Positions 10,901 to 23,046 of a stretch of 64,000 bases of DNA are shown one piece after another. Positions within the stretch are counted from its first letter, which is position 1; each line of letters starts with the position of its first letter. Source of the stretch: Vigna angularis (Eukaryota; Streptophyta; Magnoliopsida; Fabales; Fabaceae); contig NC_068973.1 of NCBI RefSeq assembly GCF_016808095.1, positions 24,842,077 to 24,906,076 on the forward strand, given 5' to 3'. The position numbers and the translations under genes are program-made. The notes below the pieces were generated by a model. That model was not told where the DNA came from, did not search any database, and saw nothing but the letters and a program-made list of their open reading frames with translations.

Positions 10901-12206
10901 TGTTCTTTAGGAGTACACATCCCTTGTGATAAGATAGTTTGTGTAGTTCAAAAGAAAAGTGTAGAAATAAAACTTTAACAACATGCAGTTTAAATTTAGC
11001 AGAAACTCATTCGAAGGTAATTACGTAATTTATGTTTACTATGATTATTTTACCTACGAATTTTTCTCTCTATATAATTCATAAATAACACCGTGTTACC
11101 TATCAAATTTTAGACTTATCTACGTATTTTGACTATAAGTAATAAGTTTTTTCTTGTAGTAAATTAAAATAGTAATATAAGATAGAGAGAAAAATTAATA
11201 AAGTGAAACCACTTTTATCACAAAAATAAAAATATAAAATAAAATTTGTAACAGGGAAAAGATGAGAAAAATCCTAAGTTGAGGCAGACAAAGCGCAATG
11301 TTAGAGAGAAAACCCTCCCATGTACAACGTTGAACTTTATGAATATCAATGTTTCAAAAAGATGATATAGATATAAGATTGAAAAAAATTTATTATAAGT
11401 CACTGTTTTTTTGTGCATTTCTCTTGTGTGAAAAGAAAAAATTTATAAGTAGAAGGGAGTAAAATAATAGCAAATTGTAATAAATTTGATTAAAAGAAAT
11501 AGTAATTTGTAATAAAATTAAAACCGTTAACTCAAATAATATTTACATAAAAATAATAGTCTATAAAAACACTAGAAATATAAGATAACATATTTATTTA
11601 CTTTTCTAAACTTATATATTAAATATTTGTAAGACTATCCATTAAATATCTAGTCTAACATTGGAAATGTATATGGTTCAACTAGAGATAAGGTATGATC
11701 AAAATCCTACACCCACTAGAGGTAAGGTGAGCACTATTCATTAAGCCTAATATCTCTCACAAAATTTGGTTGGAAAGGTTAGGTTTTACACCCACCCATT
11801 TATACTGTAAATGGATTTTATTTGTAATAAACATGAAAGTTCTAATTATAGGTATCAAGATAACAAAAATATAATATTAGAAATGGATAATAGAATGGAT
11901 TATTCAGCCTTTGGATGATATATTGAGAATGTATCACTATAAAATGTCCAATTTTTTACGGGTTTAATTTGATATTACTGACTGTTTTAAGCCCTCTAAT
12001 TACATTTTCTGTTATTACAAAAATTACCAAAAAAAATAGCGTTGGTAGTTAATTACAAACAATTGAAAAATCACTACTATTTTCGAGGGTTTCAAAACTG
12101 CCGCTAGTTATAGGGTTTTTTTTAGAACAATCAGATGACATTTTTGTAGTATAGTCGAACTTTTCTTCCTCGGTTTAAAGGAAACCTAGGCATATACACT
12201 ATCACT
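10901..12206. other. AT-rich spacer with a dispersed repeat
   Basis: No gene is seen. The stretch at 11165-11440 (AGAGAGAAAAATTAATAAAG, CTAAGTTGAGGCAGACAAAG) is related to 19170-19325, so it is a dispersed repeat. The stretch at 12030-12150 (CACTACTATTTTCGAGGG, TTTTGTAGTAT) resembles MITE-type ends. CCTCGGTTTAAAGGAAACCTAGG at 12168-12190 looks like a CACTA subterminal repeat. Confidence 0.5.
11165..11440. repeat. Dispersed repeat, related to 19170-19325
   Basis: Both copies contain a GAGAAAAATTRATAAAGT core, a TTTTTATCA block, then GATTAGAAAGAGTCTAGGTT or the related form here, and end near a GAGAGAAAAC-like stretch. I saw no terminal repeats, so the class is unknown. Confidence 0.5.
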
Positions 12207-12567
12207 AGTAAAAAAACAACTTTTAACGTGCCCAATACGCTTCAGTTTTGGAAAACCCGAAGCATATTAAAACGCGGTGGTGTTTTTGAAATTAAGGGAA
12301 ACTTATATGCTTCACTTACTAAGGAATCGGTGTCTATACGCGATACTACCTCGGGTGAACCAGTCAATCGAGGCATAAAAATCTCTGCAACTCACCTACT
12401 CTCTGCAAGTCAGACTGACTACCTTTTCGTGAAGGGGATACCGCTTCAGTTCTTCACAGAACCACTGTCTAAACCAGCTACGACCTCGGTTTAGAAGTTA
12501 ACCGTTGTGTGTTCAGCCTTTTCATCTGACAAGTGTCTGTGTCAATTCGTTCTGTCCGCATAGATTG
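12207..12567. mobile_element. CACTA element end (CCTCGGTT/GAAGC family)
   Basis: The tip CACTAGTAAAAAAAC starts at 12207 and is followed by inverted motif pairs such as GCTTCAGTTTTGGAAAACCCGAAGC and ACCTCGGGTGAACC...GAGGC up to about 12500. It resembles the tips at window position 1 and, reversed, at 61995. No matching right terminus was found downstream. The terminal region passes directly into copy B of the duplicated segment, which may therefore be element cargo. Confidence 0.7.
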
Positions 12568-13690
12568 CTTCTGTTTTTTTATTTTATGTTTCAGTTCACA
12601 ACCACAATTGTTGAATTCTAACAATTAAATTTACTCTCAATATTGTGTTGTGTTGGATTAATCTTTTTTCACTGTACTAGCAATTCTCAAAATTAGGGTT
12701 CCCTGCAATTGAAGTTCTATACCTAACGAGGCTTATTTTCTGTTAGAGGTTTTGTATGGTTGGTGTATATACCCTTATTTGTGAATTGTAGTTTTGGTAA
12801 TTGACATAATTGAAAACAAATATATGAATATTATAATTATGAAAGTACCTAAACCCATTGACATAAGTAAAAAGAAATATACACAATGGAAATATATGTA
12901 GCAGAAAGGATTAAGATAATAATGTATTTCTGCTGAAGGAGAGAAAGAGTGAAGGAGTTCCTTCAGTACTGGCAAAGGTATGGAGGGTTGCTGAAGTATC
13001 TGCTGAGTCATTCCTACACACAGAGTAAGGGTTACTCATAAAAGGCGTTTGCTACTGTACTTGTGTGAATGAATGAAGCAGGAGATATTTTGCATCCTGT
13101 CTCTTTTGCTTGGACTGAAGGAGCCCCTTCATTTCTTTCCGATGCCTCAAAATCTTAAGATTCCTTTATGATGTTGAATGTACTTAGGTATATGATTAGC
13201 ACATATGCAATTTAATGAACATTACATATATGGTACGAAACTTTGTTTTGTTCAACTTTGAAATGATTGCTCTCGTGTATGCAAGTATAACTGTGTGTGA
13301 TATCTTTTGCAATACATTTTTTCAGGGAGGTTAGATTTCATTCTTTCCTCGGTGACTGAAATGGAAACAAAATTTATATCATGGGCTATCCATCAAATTT
13401 TCATTCTTTCCAAACTTACCTTCTTGAAGGTATCAATCTAAACCTTAATTATTTTTTATATGTGATTGAAGTGCACTGTACTACAAACAGATGATGAATA
13501 TATTTAAGTTCGTTTTCTATTCAATTCATAACATAAGATGGCATAATTATTTAGTGAACGAGGATCGAGTAAAATATAACATTATATATTGATTCATATA
13601 TTTGCATTTGGACACACACTCAGCTGACAGATATTGAAGCAGATCTTCATGATGTCACAAAATAGTAGTGACAATATAGTATCAACTGTT
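12568..13690. repeat. Duplicated segment, copy B
   Basis: This is the second copy of 9520-10900, nearly identical over its first 570 bases (including the 78-codon minus-strand frame at 12775-13011) and more divergent after 13140. It lacks the 10090-10378 part. Its left boundary is a CACTA subterminal region, whereas copy A has unrelated sequence there. Confidence 0.85.
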
Positions 13691-15837
13691 AACTTTGGAG
13701 AGACCCTCGAGTTTTATGTACGTCTCCTGATTTTCAAGAGTACACGAACTCTGCTCTTTGGATAATTCTTTTCTAATTTGTCAAATTTTAATCAATTTTA
13801 ACAAAAAATGATGTGAGAGAAAGGGGTTAGAATATGTTAATGGCCAAGCAAAAGGAGGGGGAGTTACTGATATGCCTTCCGATACTCTTTCCAATGTTTT
13901 TTTAATTAATATGTTTTAGGGTTAAATATGGCTTCTAGTACTCTTTCCAATGTTTTTTATTTTAAATGAAGATTTATCTATATATATGGCTATCGGGATT
14001 AATAAGGTATTAAACATATTAACTTATTAAATAGAGTAGATATTCCAACTTTATTTATTATTAACACATTAAACAAGCAGTAAAAAGTTAAATAAAGTTT
14101 ATACATAAGATTTGGATAAGTAAGTGTATAAATCATTTTAATTTGAGACTAATATTATTCTTTAGTGCGTGTTTAACAGGAATGTGTCCTCTAAAAGGTT
14201 GTGACAATTGCATTATGCATTGGAGATCTGATTATGGATTTTGATATCCTTTTCTTCATGTTTCAGTTGATATTGTTTATTACACTACTACTACAAAATG
14301 TTAATAATATATACCATCTCATATATGCATAATAAAGTTCCGATGTTGCGAAATCCATTATAATATGAAAGTGTTGTTTCCGGTGTATGAATTCCTTTTC
14401 TATAAAATTGTTTATTTTATTTTTTTGTTAAATATTATTGAATACTTGGTACTGTAATAATTATGTGAATGAAGTTCAGATATGTTTTATGCTGTGTTTG
14501 GATTTGAAAATGAATTTTAGATTAGTCTTCAAATTGGTTGATCAAACGACTTACTCACTCGATCTTCCTTCCTCGCCTACAGTAAATCAATAAATCAATA
14601 GAAGCAAAAGAGGATAAATAAATTCATTTGTGTAAGTATCATTTAAATTTATTCTAATATTAATAAATTATTATTAAAATATTCTTAGAGTATTAGGTAA
14701 CCTAAAAATTTTATTTTCTGTTGCTTAGTTATTTATTTTTCTATGCAACTGTTTATTATCTTCAATTATTCAATTTTATCAAGAAATTTCAAAGTACTTT
14801 CTTTCAACGCATCAATTACATACTTTTCTTTTTTATGAAGTTTTCTTCAATCAATTTCACAAAATATAAATCAATTTTATAAAATTAAATTAATTTTTAT
14901 ATTGCTGATAGTATTAGTAAACGTATATCTCTTTTTGTGGAGCACATTTTTTTCTTAATATTATACCCTGGACAATCTTTATACTGGTGACAAAAAATGT
15001 TGCAGTGCAACCACAACATACGTAGCTGATGTATACTTCCTGATCTTTGTAAATTGACTATTCACTGTCACTAACTACACAACCCAAAACGTCTGCTCCA
15101 ACTACGTTTTATATTGCTATCGCGGAAAGTGATGACGATGCTAAAAGTAGCTATTATATTATTAACATATTTAAGGAGTTCTAAAGTCTATATGGTAGAC
15201 ATATAATTGAAATGTAGCCTTCTGTGTGTTACTTTTACATAACATTTCTAGTTGAGATTTTAAATAAATAATAATTCTTGTGCATACTTTCTTTTAGTTA
15301 AAAAAAAAAAGAAAAAACATGCTTTGGTTTGGTTTGGTTTGGAGCTAAACTTTATTTTCTATCAAATCCCCTTTTAATATCTCTTTCTTTTTGTTCTTCT
15401 CCTGTCGAAAGTTGTTTAATTTAGATGATAATTGCGAAAAAAGCAGAAGGAGCGGATGGGTAACGAAGATAAATGCACTGAAAGTCAACATAACAAATTT
15501 TGTAAGAAATTAATCAATTATCTTGATTATTGTCTTCAAATATAATATAAGAGTAATAATAATAATAATAGTTAATAACAATATTATAAATATTCTAAGT
15601 TCATTTGTTTTTATTTCTTTTAATCCAAACATATTTCATTTCCGTTCATTTCTTGTCTCTTTCTCTCTGTTTTTCTTTTTCCTTTTTCACTTGCACTTTT
15701 AATCATTCAATCCGGTCAAAGCCCTACTTTACACATGGTCACATTTAATTGTAAATGAAGAAAGTTCTTTTTCTTTCATCAAGTTAGAATAATAAATATG
15801 AGCCTCAATCCATGCGGATGTAAAAAAAAACACCTCA
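13691..15837. other. AT-rich spacer, nothing recognised
   Basis: There is no coding signal on either strand. Simple repeats include TTTGG units at 15323-15342 and AAT units at 15549-15569. The last five bases, CCTCA, form the target duplication of the next element. Confidence 0.5.
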
Positions 15838-16544
15838 TGTAAGAACCGATAATTTTAAAGATTTTGGAGTGAATACGTGTGTGGGAATAATGAGACCGAA
15901 TGATTTATATTAAAATAATATTATTATATAAAGAAAATTTCAAATGTTTGTCGCATTTTTTGATACAACTATTTCTCTCCAAATCTTCTTCTCTCTTCTT
16001 TTCTTCTCCTTCTCTCTAAAAATCTCCTATCTTACTTCATTTGATTTTCAATCAGGCCGAACTTAAGTAATCTTGGAGTCAAAAACATCATTTTCCACCG
16101 ATCAAAGTCTTGTTTAGAGTTGGTAAGTCTCGATTCCTTGAGCTCTTGTGAGATTTCAAAACTTTTTGACACATGCAAGTCAAGTTTCTAGTTGCATGTG
16201 TTCATCAGCTTCCTCTTTCAATTTCTGATCACATTTATGGTCTTTTGGTGGTCTATCCTCATAAATCAATGCGCTATAGGTGTTATTGGGATTTTCTAGA
16301 AGTGTGAGCAAATTTCTGGAAGGATAGAAGATTTCGTTCGGTTATGAGGTAAGGGAAGCTAGTTAATTTAATTGTTTGGTTGATAATTCTACATGTGTGT
16401 GAAATTGAATGATTTGATATTTGGTGATCCTTGTGTGGACTGTTATATGCTATGTTCATGAGGTTTGGGTTTCTGCATAATTTTGGTTCAATGGCTGAGT
16501 GAATTATGAGAAAGTATGATGGTGAAATTAGGGAATTTGTGTTC

Positions 16545-17895
16545 GGTATTAGGTGGGTGGTCAGTCTCCTAGTCGTACTCAGTTTTGTATTAGCGTTCGT
16601 TACTAGTCATACTCAGTTTTGTATTAACGTTTGTTACTAGTCGTACTTGGTTCTGTATTAGCGTTCGTTACTAGTCGTACTTGGTTCTGTATTAGCGTTC
16701 GTTACTAGTCGTACTCAGTTTTGTATTAGCGTTCGTTCTTAGTAGTGCTAAGTTTTGTATTGTGTTCCGTGGGGCTTTAGTTAATGACCGATCGGTCTTA
16801 GTGAGGTGTGTGGCCTCTTAGTAGTGCTCGGTCTGGTACTAGCGCTCGGTCTTGGTAGTGCTCGGTCTTGTACTAACACTCGGTCTTGGTAATGCTTGGT
16901 CTTGTACTAGCACTCGATCTTGGTAGTACTCGGTCTTGTACTAACGCTCAGTCTTGGTAGTGCTCGGTCTTAACTGCGCTCGGCTTCTTCTGAGTCTTCT
17001 GTTAATAACCGTTTGGTCATACTTTGGTAATCGGTTTTATGATATTATTCGGTCTACAATCTAAATGCTCGGCCTAAGCTATAAGTGTTTGGTTTAATTA
17101 TAGTGTTTGGTCCTCAAACTGTGTTAGGCTCATGCTTAAGCCTTACTCATTAAATGATCGTTCGGTCATGTTCGAGTGTTGTGAGTGTTTTCCCGTTCGG
17201 TCTTGTTCGTAGGTTATATTGATCATTTTCGTTTGATCGTAGTCAAGGGTCGTACTCACGGGTTGTGTTGTTGCCTATTCGGTCTTCTTCTACGAAATGT
17301 TATTTGGTCTTCAAATGTTGATTTCACTGTTTGACTCTGATTGCTTATTATAGTTGCATTGATCTACTATGTATGAGAAATTGTATTAATGTTTGAATAA
17401 GGTATGATGTTCCAACTGGTATAAAAGAGAATTCTAAGGAGGAATGTCTCAGTGATTGGTTATCAAGGTGGTGTTATAGTATGAATATGGACAACAAAAT
17501 ACATGGAGTTCATCATGACATTCTAATGATTACCAAGTCTCAAGTAGAGATGGGTAAGTCATGTCGTGAGAATAGTAGGAGGCCCTAGCCGAGGGGGGTT
17601 GTTAACACTTCGGCAAGTGTACCGAATCGTATCAAGTAATAATAAATGGTAAAACCAAGTATCGTTTCCCTAGAGACTCACAGCCTAGACATTCATATGG
17701 TTTCTTGATTAATTAAGACTTGTAAACAAAATCATAGTGTTTATAATGCAGAAAATAAATATGAATGCAAGTGTTGATCAATTGACTTGAAGAATGCACA
17801 TGTGATTGATGTAAAATATGGAATGATTATGTTGTTGGGGTTTCCGACTTATCCTATCCACTCTTATGTATTTATGAATTCATCTTCTTCAGTAA
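16545..17895. repeat. Internal duplication of the long LTR, copy 1
   Basis: From ATTAGGTGGGTGGTC to the first 297 bases of an inserted LTR (17599-17895), this block matches 19352-20790. The insertion point of the inner LTR (GGGGT followed by TGTTAACACTTCG) is the same in both copies, so the duplication happened after that insertion. Confidence 0.8.
16555..17000. repeat. Tandem repeat arrays, first copy
   Basis: The first array (16570-16760) repeats a unit of about 34 bases containing GTATTAGCGTTCGTTACTAG followed by TCGTACTTGGTTCT. The second (16815-16975) repeats GCTCGGTCTTGGTAGT and CTCGGTCTTGTACTAGC units of similar length. Both recur at 19370-19880. Confidence 0.85.
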
Positions 17896-19068
17896 TGTTT
17901 GTAGACATCGAACACGCGAGGGAGCTAAACAAATTCGGGGATCAGCGGAAGAATGGGTGAAATGATGGCTGTATGCGGTACACTGTTTGGAAGCAATGGA
18001 AGCTAGCTCAGACGACCTTCATCAATGGAAGGAAGCTAGAGGGATTTGGTGTTGCACATAGCAATGACCTTTGAAAGAGAATATTGGAAGCAATTCTCAA
18101 AAGTGTTCATACAGGGGAATGAGTGTGCTTTTTATTGTGCTTAAAATCAACCCATTCGGTGATCTATGGGTAGTTGATAATCAGCCTACAATAGGGATCA
18201 ACTGCCATGTGTCCAAGCGTGAATCAAGTGATGGAGGCAGCTGGCATGAGTTCCACGTGTTGTAAAAAGAATGTTGCTGTAGTAGAGGATGCAAAGTGGG
18301 CCGCTGCTAGGGTTTGCGTTGGGCGCAACCCGTGTTGGGCTTCTTGGCTTCCTTTTGTTCTTATCCATCTCCATGTGCTGGAATAATGTGTAATGGGCCT
18401 CCTTGATGGTTCAAAGGTTGCCACTAAAAATGAGCATAAAGAGTTTGGGCTTCCCTAGAGGTGTCTTCCATATCTTGTTGTATTTTCCTAGCCATTCCTC
18501 TAGTAATGGGTCCTTGACTAGTTATTGGGCTTGGGCCCAAGTCATCATATACTATGACCAGATAAGAGAATATAAGTTTTTTCCTTTGTCTAAAGAGTGT
18601 CTAGGTACGACAAGGATAATCTTCAAATATTAAGAGTTTAGTGTCGATGTAGGACTTGAAGCTTGTTGGCATAAAGTCTCACGATTGCCACATCTTTATG
18701 CAACAACTATTACCAATGTTTATTCGTGAAATTTTACCTAAAATTGTTATACAAACTATAACTCATTTGTGTTCATTTTTTTTTTTAATTTGTAATAAAG
18801 TCATTGATCTTGTAAGGTTAGATAAAATTCAAAATCACATATCAAATATTTAATTAGTCACGATTTAATTTGTTCATAACTTCGTTGGTAATTTTTTTAG
18901 ATTTATTTGAGAGTAATTTAATCATATCTATGACAAACATATTGTATAATATTATTTCTGATTTTTGCAATAACAATAAAAGTGATGAATAAATTAAAAT
19001 AACAATTTTTCTCTTTAAGAAAGTTAAAAAAATATATAAATAATAATCATAATAATAATAATAATAAC

Positions 19069-19165
<97 letters not shown>

Positions 19166-19351
19166 GATATACTAATAAGAAGGCAAAGAGAAAAATTGAT
19201 AAAGTCAAACTATTTTTATCATACCAAAATAAGAACATAAGATATAATTATAAATTAGGAAAGGATTAGAAAGAGTCTAGGTTAAGACACGCACAAATTA
19301 TCTTTAGAGAATAAATGCTTTGATTACACAAGGTAAAACAAAACATTATGT
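17896..19351. other. Unidentified segment between the duplicated blocks
   Basis: It starts abruptly inside the truncated inner LTR copy at about 17896 and ends where copy 2 begins. The left half (17900-18640) is of mixed composition and contains GGGCTTGGGCCCAAGT. The right half is AT-rich, with a TAA microsatellite and a repeat related to 11165-11440. No protein was recognised. The short frame at 18071-18265 has no family resemblance. Confidence 0.45.
19038..19164. repeat. TAA/AAT microsatellite
   Basis: About 125 bases of nearly uninterrupted TAA repeats, preceded by an imperfect start (TAATCATAATAA). The polyleucine frame on the minus strand is an artefact of this tract. Confidence 0.95.
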
Positions 19352-20790
19352 TCTAATTAGGTGGGTGGTCGGTCTCCTAGTCGTACTCAATTTTGTATTA
19401 GCGTTTGTTACTAGTCATACTCAGTTTTGTATTAGCGTTTGTTACTAGTCGTACTTGGTTCTGTATTAGCGTTCGTTACTAGTCGTACTTGGTTCTGTAT
19501 TAGCGTTGGTTACTAGCCGTACTTGGTTTTGTATTAGCGTTGGTTACTAGCCGTACTCAGTTTTGTATTAGCGTTCGTTCTTAGTAGTGCTAAGTTTTGT
19601 ATTGTGCTCCGTGGGGCTTCAGTTAATGACCGATCGGTCTTGTACTAGTATTCGATTGAATCTAGCGATCGGTCTTAGTGGGGTGTGTGGCCTCTTAGTA
19701 GTGCTCGGTCTGGTACTAGCGCTCGGTCTTGGTAGTGCTCGATCTGGGTAGTGCTTGGTCTTGTACTAGCACTCGGTATTGGTAGTGCTTGGTCTTGTAC
19801 TAGCACTCGGTCTTGGTAGTGCTCGGTCTTGTACTAGCGCTCGGTCTTGGTAGTGCTTGGTCTTAACTATGCTCGGCTTCTTCTGGGTCTTCTGTTAATA
19901 ATCGTTCGGTCATACTTTGGTTATCGGTTTTATGATATTATTCGGTCTACAATCTAAATGTTCGGCCTAAGCTATAAAAAGTGTTCGGTTTAATTATAGT
20001 GTTCGGTCCTCAAACTGTGTTAAGCTCATGTTTGAGCCTTACTCGTTAAATGATCGTTCGGTCATGTTCGAGTGTTGTGAGTGTTTTCCCGTTTGGTCTT
20101 GTTCGTAGGTTATATTGATCATTTTCATTCGATCATACTCAGGGGTCGTACTCACGGGTTGTGTTATTGCATGTTCGGTCTTCTTCTACGAAATGTTATT
20201 TGGTCTTCAAATGTTGATTTCACTGTTTGACTATGATTGCTTATTATAGTTGCATTGATCTACTGTGTATGAGAAATTGTATTAATGTTCGAATAAGGTA
20301 TGATGTTCCAACTAGTATAAAAGAGAAATCCAAGGAGGAATGTCTCAATGATTGGTTATCAAGGTGGTGTTATAGTATGAATATGGACAACGAAATACAC
20401 GGCGTTCATCATGACATTCTAATGATTACCAAGTCTCAAGTAGAGATGGGTAAGTCATGTCGTGAGAATAGAAAGAGGCCCTAGCCCAGGGGGGGTTGTT
20501 AACACTTCGACAAGTGTACCGAATCGTATCAAGTAATAATAAATGGTAAGACCAAGTATCGTTTCCCTAGAGACCCACGACCTAGACATTCATATGGTTT
20601 CTTGATTAATTAAGACTTGTAAACAAAATCATAGTGTTTATAATGCAGAAAATAAATATGAATGCAAGTGTTGATCAATTGACTTGAAGAATGCACATGT
20701 GATTGATATAAAATATGGAATGATTATGTTGTTGGGGTTTCCGACTTATCCTATCCACTCTCATGTATTTATGAATTCATCTTCTTCATT
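19352..20790. repeat. Internal duplication of the long LTR, copy 2
   Basis: It matches 16545-17895, with extra sequence in the tandem arrays (19630-19680 has an additional ATTCGATTGAATCTAGCGATC-like piece). It leads without a break into the complete inner solo LTR at 20497 and then into the rest of the long LTR after 21727. Confidence 0.8.
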
Positions 20791-21727
20791 AATGTTACTG
20801 CCACTTTCTAATTTACCTTAAACCCGATGTCTCGGTGAAGAAAGCGTACTCTTAATTACTAGTTCACAATGTCTTGTATCCCCAACAATTAATTATGCAT
20901 TACATTCGCACAGAAGCTTAAAGGCAACCAAACCTCCTATCCCTATGTCTAGGTAATATTGCTTTTGGGAGAATTTCCCCAGTTCTAGATTTTCCCATAT
21001 GTGTCCATATATAAAAAATCAATAATCATGCAATTGAATGAGTTAAACAAAGCATGCATAGAGTGTAGAGGAAAAACCCTAACAATTAATGAGTTTCCCC
21101 AACAACAATGGAGGTTTAGTTCACCATAGACATGGTGAAAATAGACGAAAATATGGAAAAGAATGAAAGATAAAACCCTAAAAGTTGAAGATCGGAGCTT
21201 CCGCATCCAAAATCCGCCTCCGAGGGGTGAAAGGAGTGTGTTTTCACCTCTTTCTGTCAAAAGACGTGAACCCTAGAATGTCCAAGTCCTTAAATAGAAC
21301 ATAAAAATAATAGAAAACAGGTCCAAGCCCACGTCTTCGGCGCTCAGCGCCCCAAAAGGGCGCCCAGCGGTAGCTGCGGCACTAAACTGACAATCAACGG
21401 TGGCGCTCAGGCGTGAGACAGAAGAAATTGGCGTTCAGCGCCCTTTTTCTGCGCTTAGCGTCCTTTTTCTGCACTCTGGTTGACTTTTCTGCATTCTAGT
21501 TGACTTTTCTGCATTCCAACTATTTGATACTTTAACTCCTCTTTCAAATCATTCCAATAGCCTACAAAATCAAGAGAATTTAGTGATAAAATCATCAAGT
21601 ATAACCTCAACTCTCTTATTCATAAAACTAAAGCAAAAACATGAGTTCAAGCTAGTTTCTAAATCATAAAAGGGTGTTTTTAATATCAAAATTAAGTATA
21701 AAAATAACGGTATTTCAACCGTTATCA
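20497..21727 (-). repeat. Solo LTR of a Ty3 element (1231 bp, TSD GGGGT)
   Basis: It begins TGTTAACACTTCG and ends CAACCGTTATCA. It is flanked by a perfect GGGGT duplication at 20492-20496 and 21728-21732. Read on the minus strand it starts TGATAACGGTTGAAA, like the LTR at 32679-33971, and the two align over most of their length. The sequence at 21320-21470 carries repeated GCGCTCAGCGCCC-type motifs that are also seen in that family. No internal region is present, so it is a solo LTR. Confidence 0.9.
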
Positions 21728-22222
21728 GGGGTCCTACGGTGAATGATAACGGGTTAACCTCGTGCGACAACTGATGGGTTTCCAATTACTACACCCACGA
21801 GTGCATGAACGGACGATCAATATGTACTTATATGTTTTATACGTGTGCATGAGTGTATTTTAAGTTTGTTTGAATTGTATGATCACATGAATCTTAAATT
21901 ACACTAGCTTACCCTTCTTTTCTGTTTTGTCATGTTTGTCCGTTTGGTTTTTCTTTTGCAATGATCATCCTGTGGATGTGAGCAGAGGGAAAAGAGTTTC
22001 CGTCTGGAGCAAGCAGCCGAAGGAGAGGATCCATCTGTTTAGCATAAGACCGTTTGGTCTTGTACATCGTTTCGTACCAGCATAGGATTTTTTTTTAAGT
22101 TTTAAATCTTCTTGTTATTTTAGAATAACTGTAAGTTAACTTTCTTTATAGTGACTGTTCTACCTTATTATTATGTGATGTCTCATTAATATAGTTTCAT
22201 AATATATTTTTGGGATGTTACA

Positions 22223-22839
22223 CCTCACCTTTTAGAAAGTATTCATTTTCATACAATAGGATAATTTATTAAGGATGTGTGTTACATTATTTGAAAAATT
22301 AGGATAAGATATTGTCTATGATGAAATTTTCGAAAAAAAAACATTTATGAAATGTGTATTGGAATGACACCAAAAAAGACACCATATGATAGAAAATGCA
22401 ATATACTTCGTTAGTAGTTAAGAAACGAATTTTAAACTTAATTTAATCTTTGGAAGGTGATGTTTGTACTCGTTGTAAATTCATATAATGTTATATCGCC
22501 ATTATCATCCCAAGCTCGGGATGTATATAAGTAAGTGCAAACTTCACCTTACAAATCAATTTTATATGATTAAGTTAGACTTAAAATTCATTTTTTAATA
22601 AAGTGAACTTTAAGTCTAACTCAACCTTACAAAATCTGAAGTTAAATTAGACTTAAAATTCTTTCTTAAAAAAATAAACTTTAAGTTTAACTTAACCTTA
22701 CAAAATCTGACCTAAAATGAAATTTTGCATTAACTTATATATACATTAAAATTTACTTTATCACTACTCATCCAGTTCTCAAAACAGTAAAAGATCTTAT
22801 ATAGGTTAAAGAACATCATCATAAAGTTCACAATAAGTC
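22223..22839. repeat. Spacer with a MITE-like legume repeat
   Basis: The stretch at about 22500-22760 contains tandemly arranged AACTTTAAGTYTAACTYAACC and TTACAAAATCTGA motifs after CTCGGGATGTATATAAGTAAG. I recognise this as a common dispersed repeat style in legume intergenic DNA. The class was not proven, since no clear terminal inverted repeats were located. No gene is seen. Confidence 0.45.
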
Positions 22840-22980
22840 ATATATGTTTAAAACCGAGGTATATACGGGCGATGTAAAAAGGTTGGAGACTTTTGGCCTC
22901 AGTTACAACCGAGGTAATATCCTGAAGGCTACTGCCTTAGTTCTTCAGCAACCAAAAGTAAAGAAAAAAAAAAACGTTCT
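22840..22980. repeat. CACTA subterminal repeat region
   Basis: AAAACCGAGGTATATACGG, GGCCTCAGTTACAACCGAGG and GCCTTAGTTCTTCAGCAACC are inverted motif pairs of the same type as at 61340-61940. The extreme CACTA tip is not recognisable here. Confidence 0.65.
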
Positions 22981-23046
22981 AAAACAGAATGTACAAAGTC
23001 TAATAACTATAAATCAACATGTTCTAATGTATTTTAAATCTAATAA

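Larger units (their letters stand above)
15838..22222. mobile_element. Long LTR-like unit with perfect 5-bp target duplication
   Basis: The unit begins TGTAAGAACC at 15838 and ends TTTTGGGATGTTACA at 22222. It is flanked by CCTCA at 15833-15837 and 22223-22227. The same ends and a similar interior define 55146-59204. Because no coding region and no second LTR copy are present, I read it as a solo LTR of a Ty3-type element with an unusually long LTR. It has grown to 6385 bases through an internal duplication, a solo LTR insertion (20497-21727) and foreign sequence (17896-19351). The stretch 15838-16540 holds a CT-rich leader and a GAGGTAAGGGAAG splice-donor-like site, also present near 55535. 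Confidence 0.75.

Noticed and set aside
19047..19238. Open frame encoding a long polyleucine run
   Set aside because: Translation of the TAA microsatellite.
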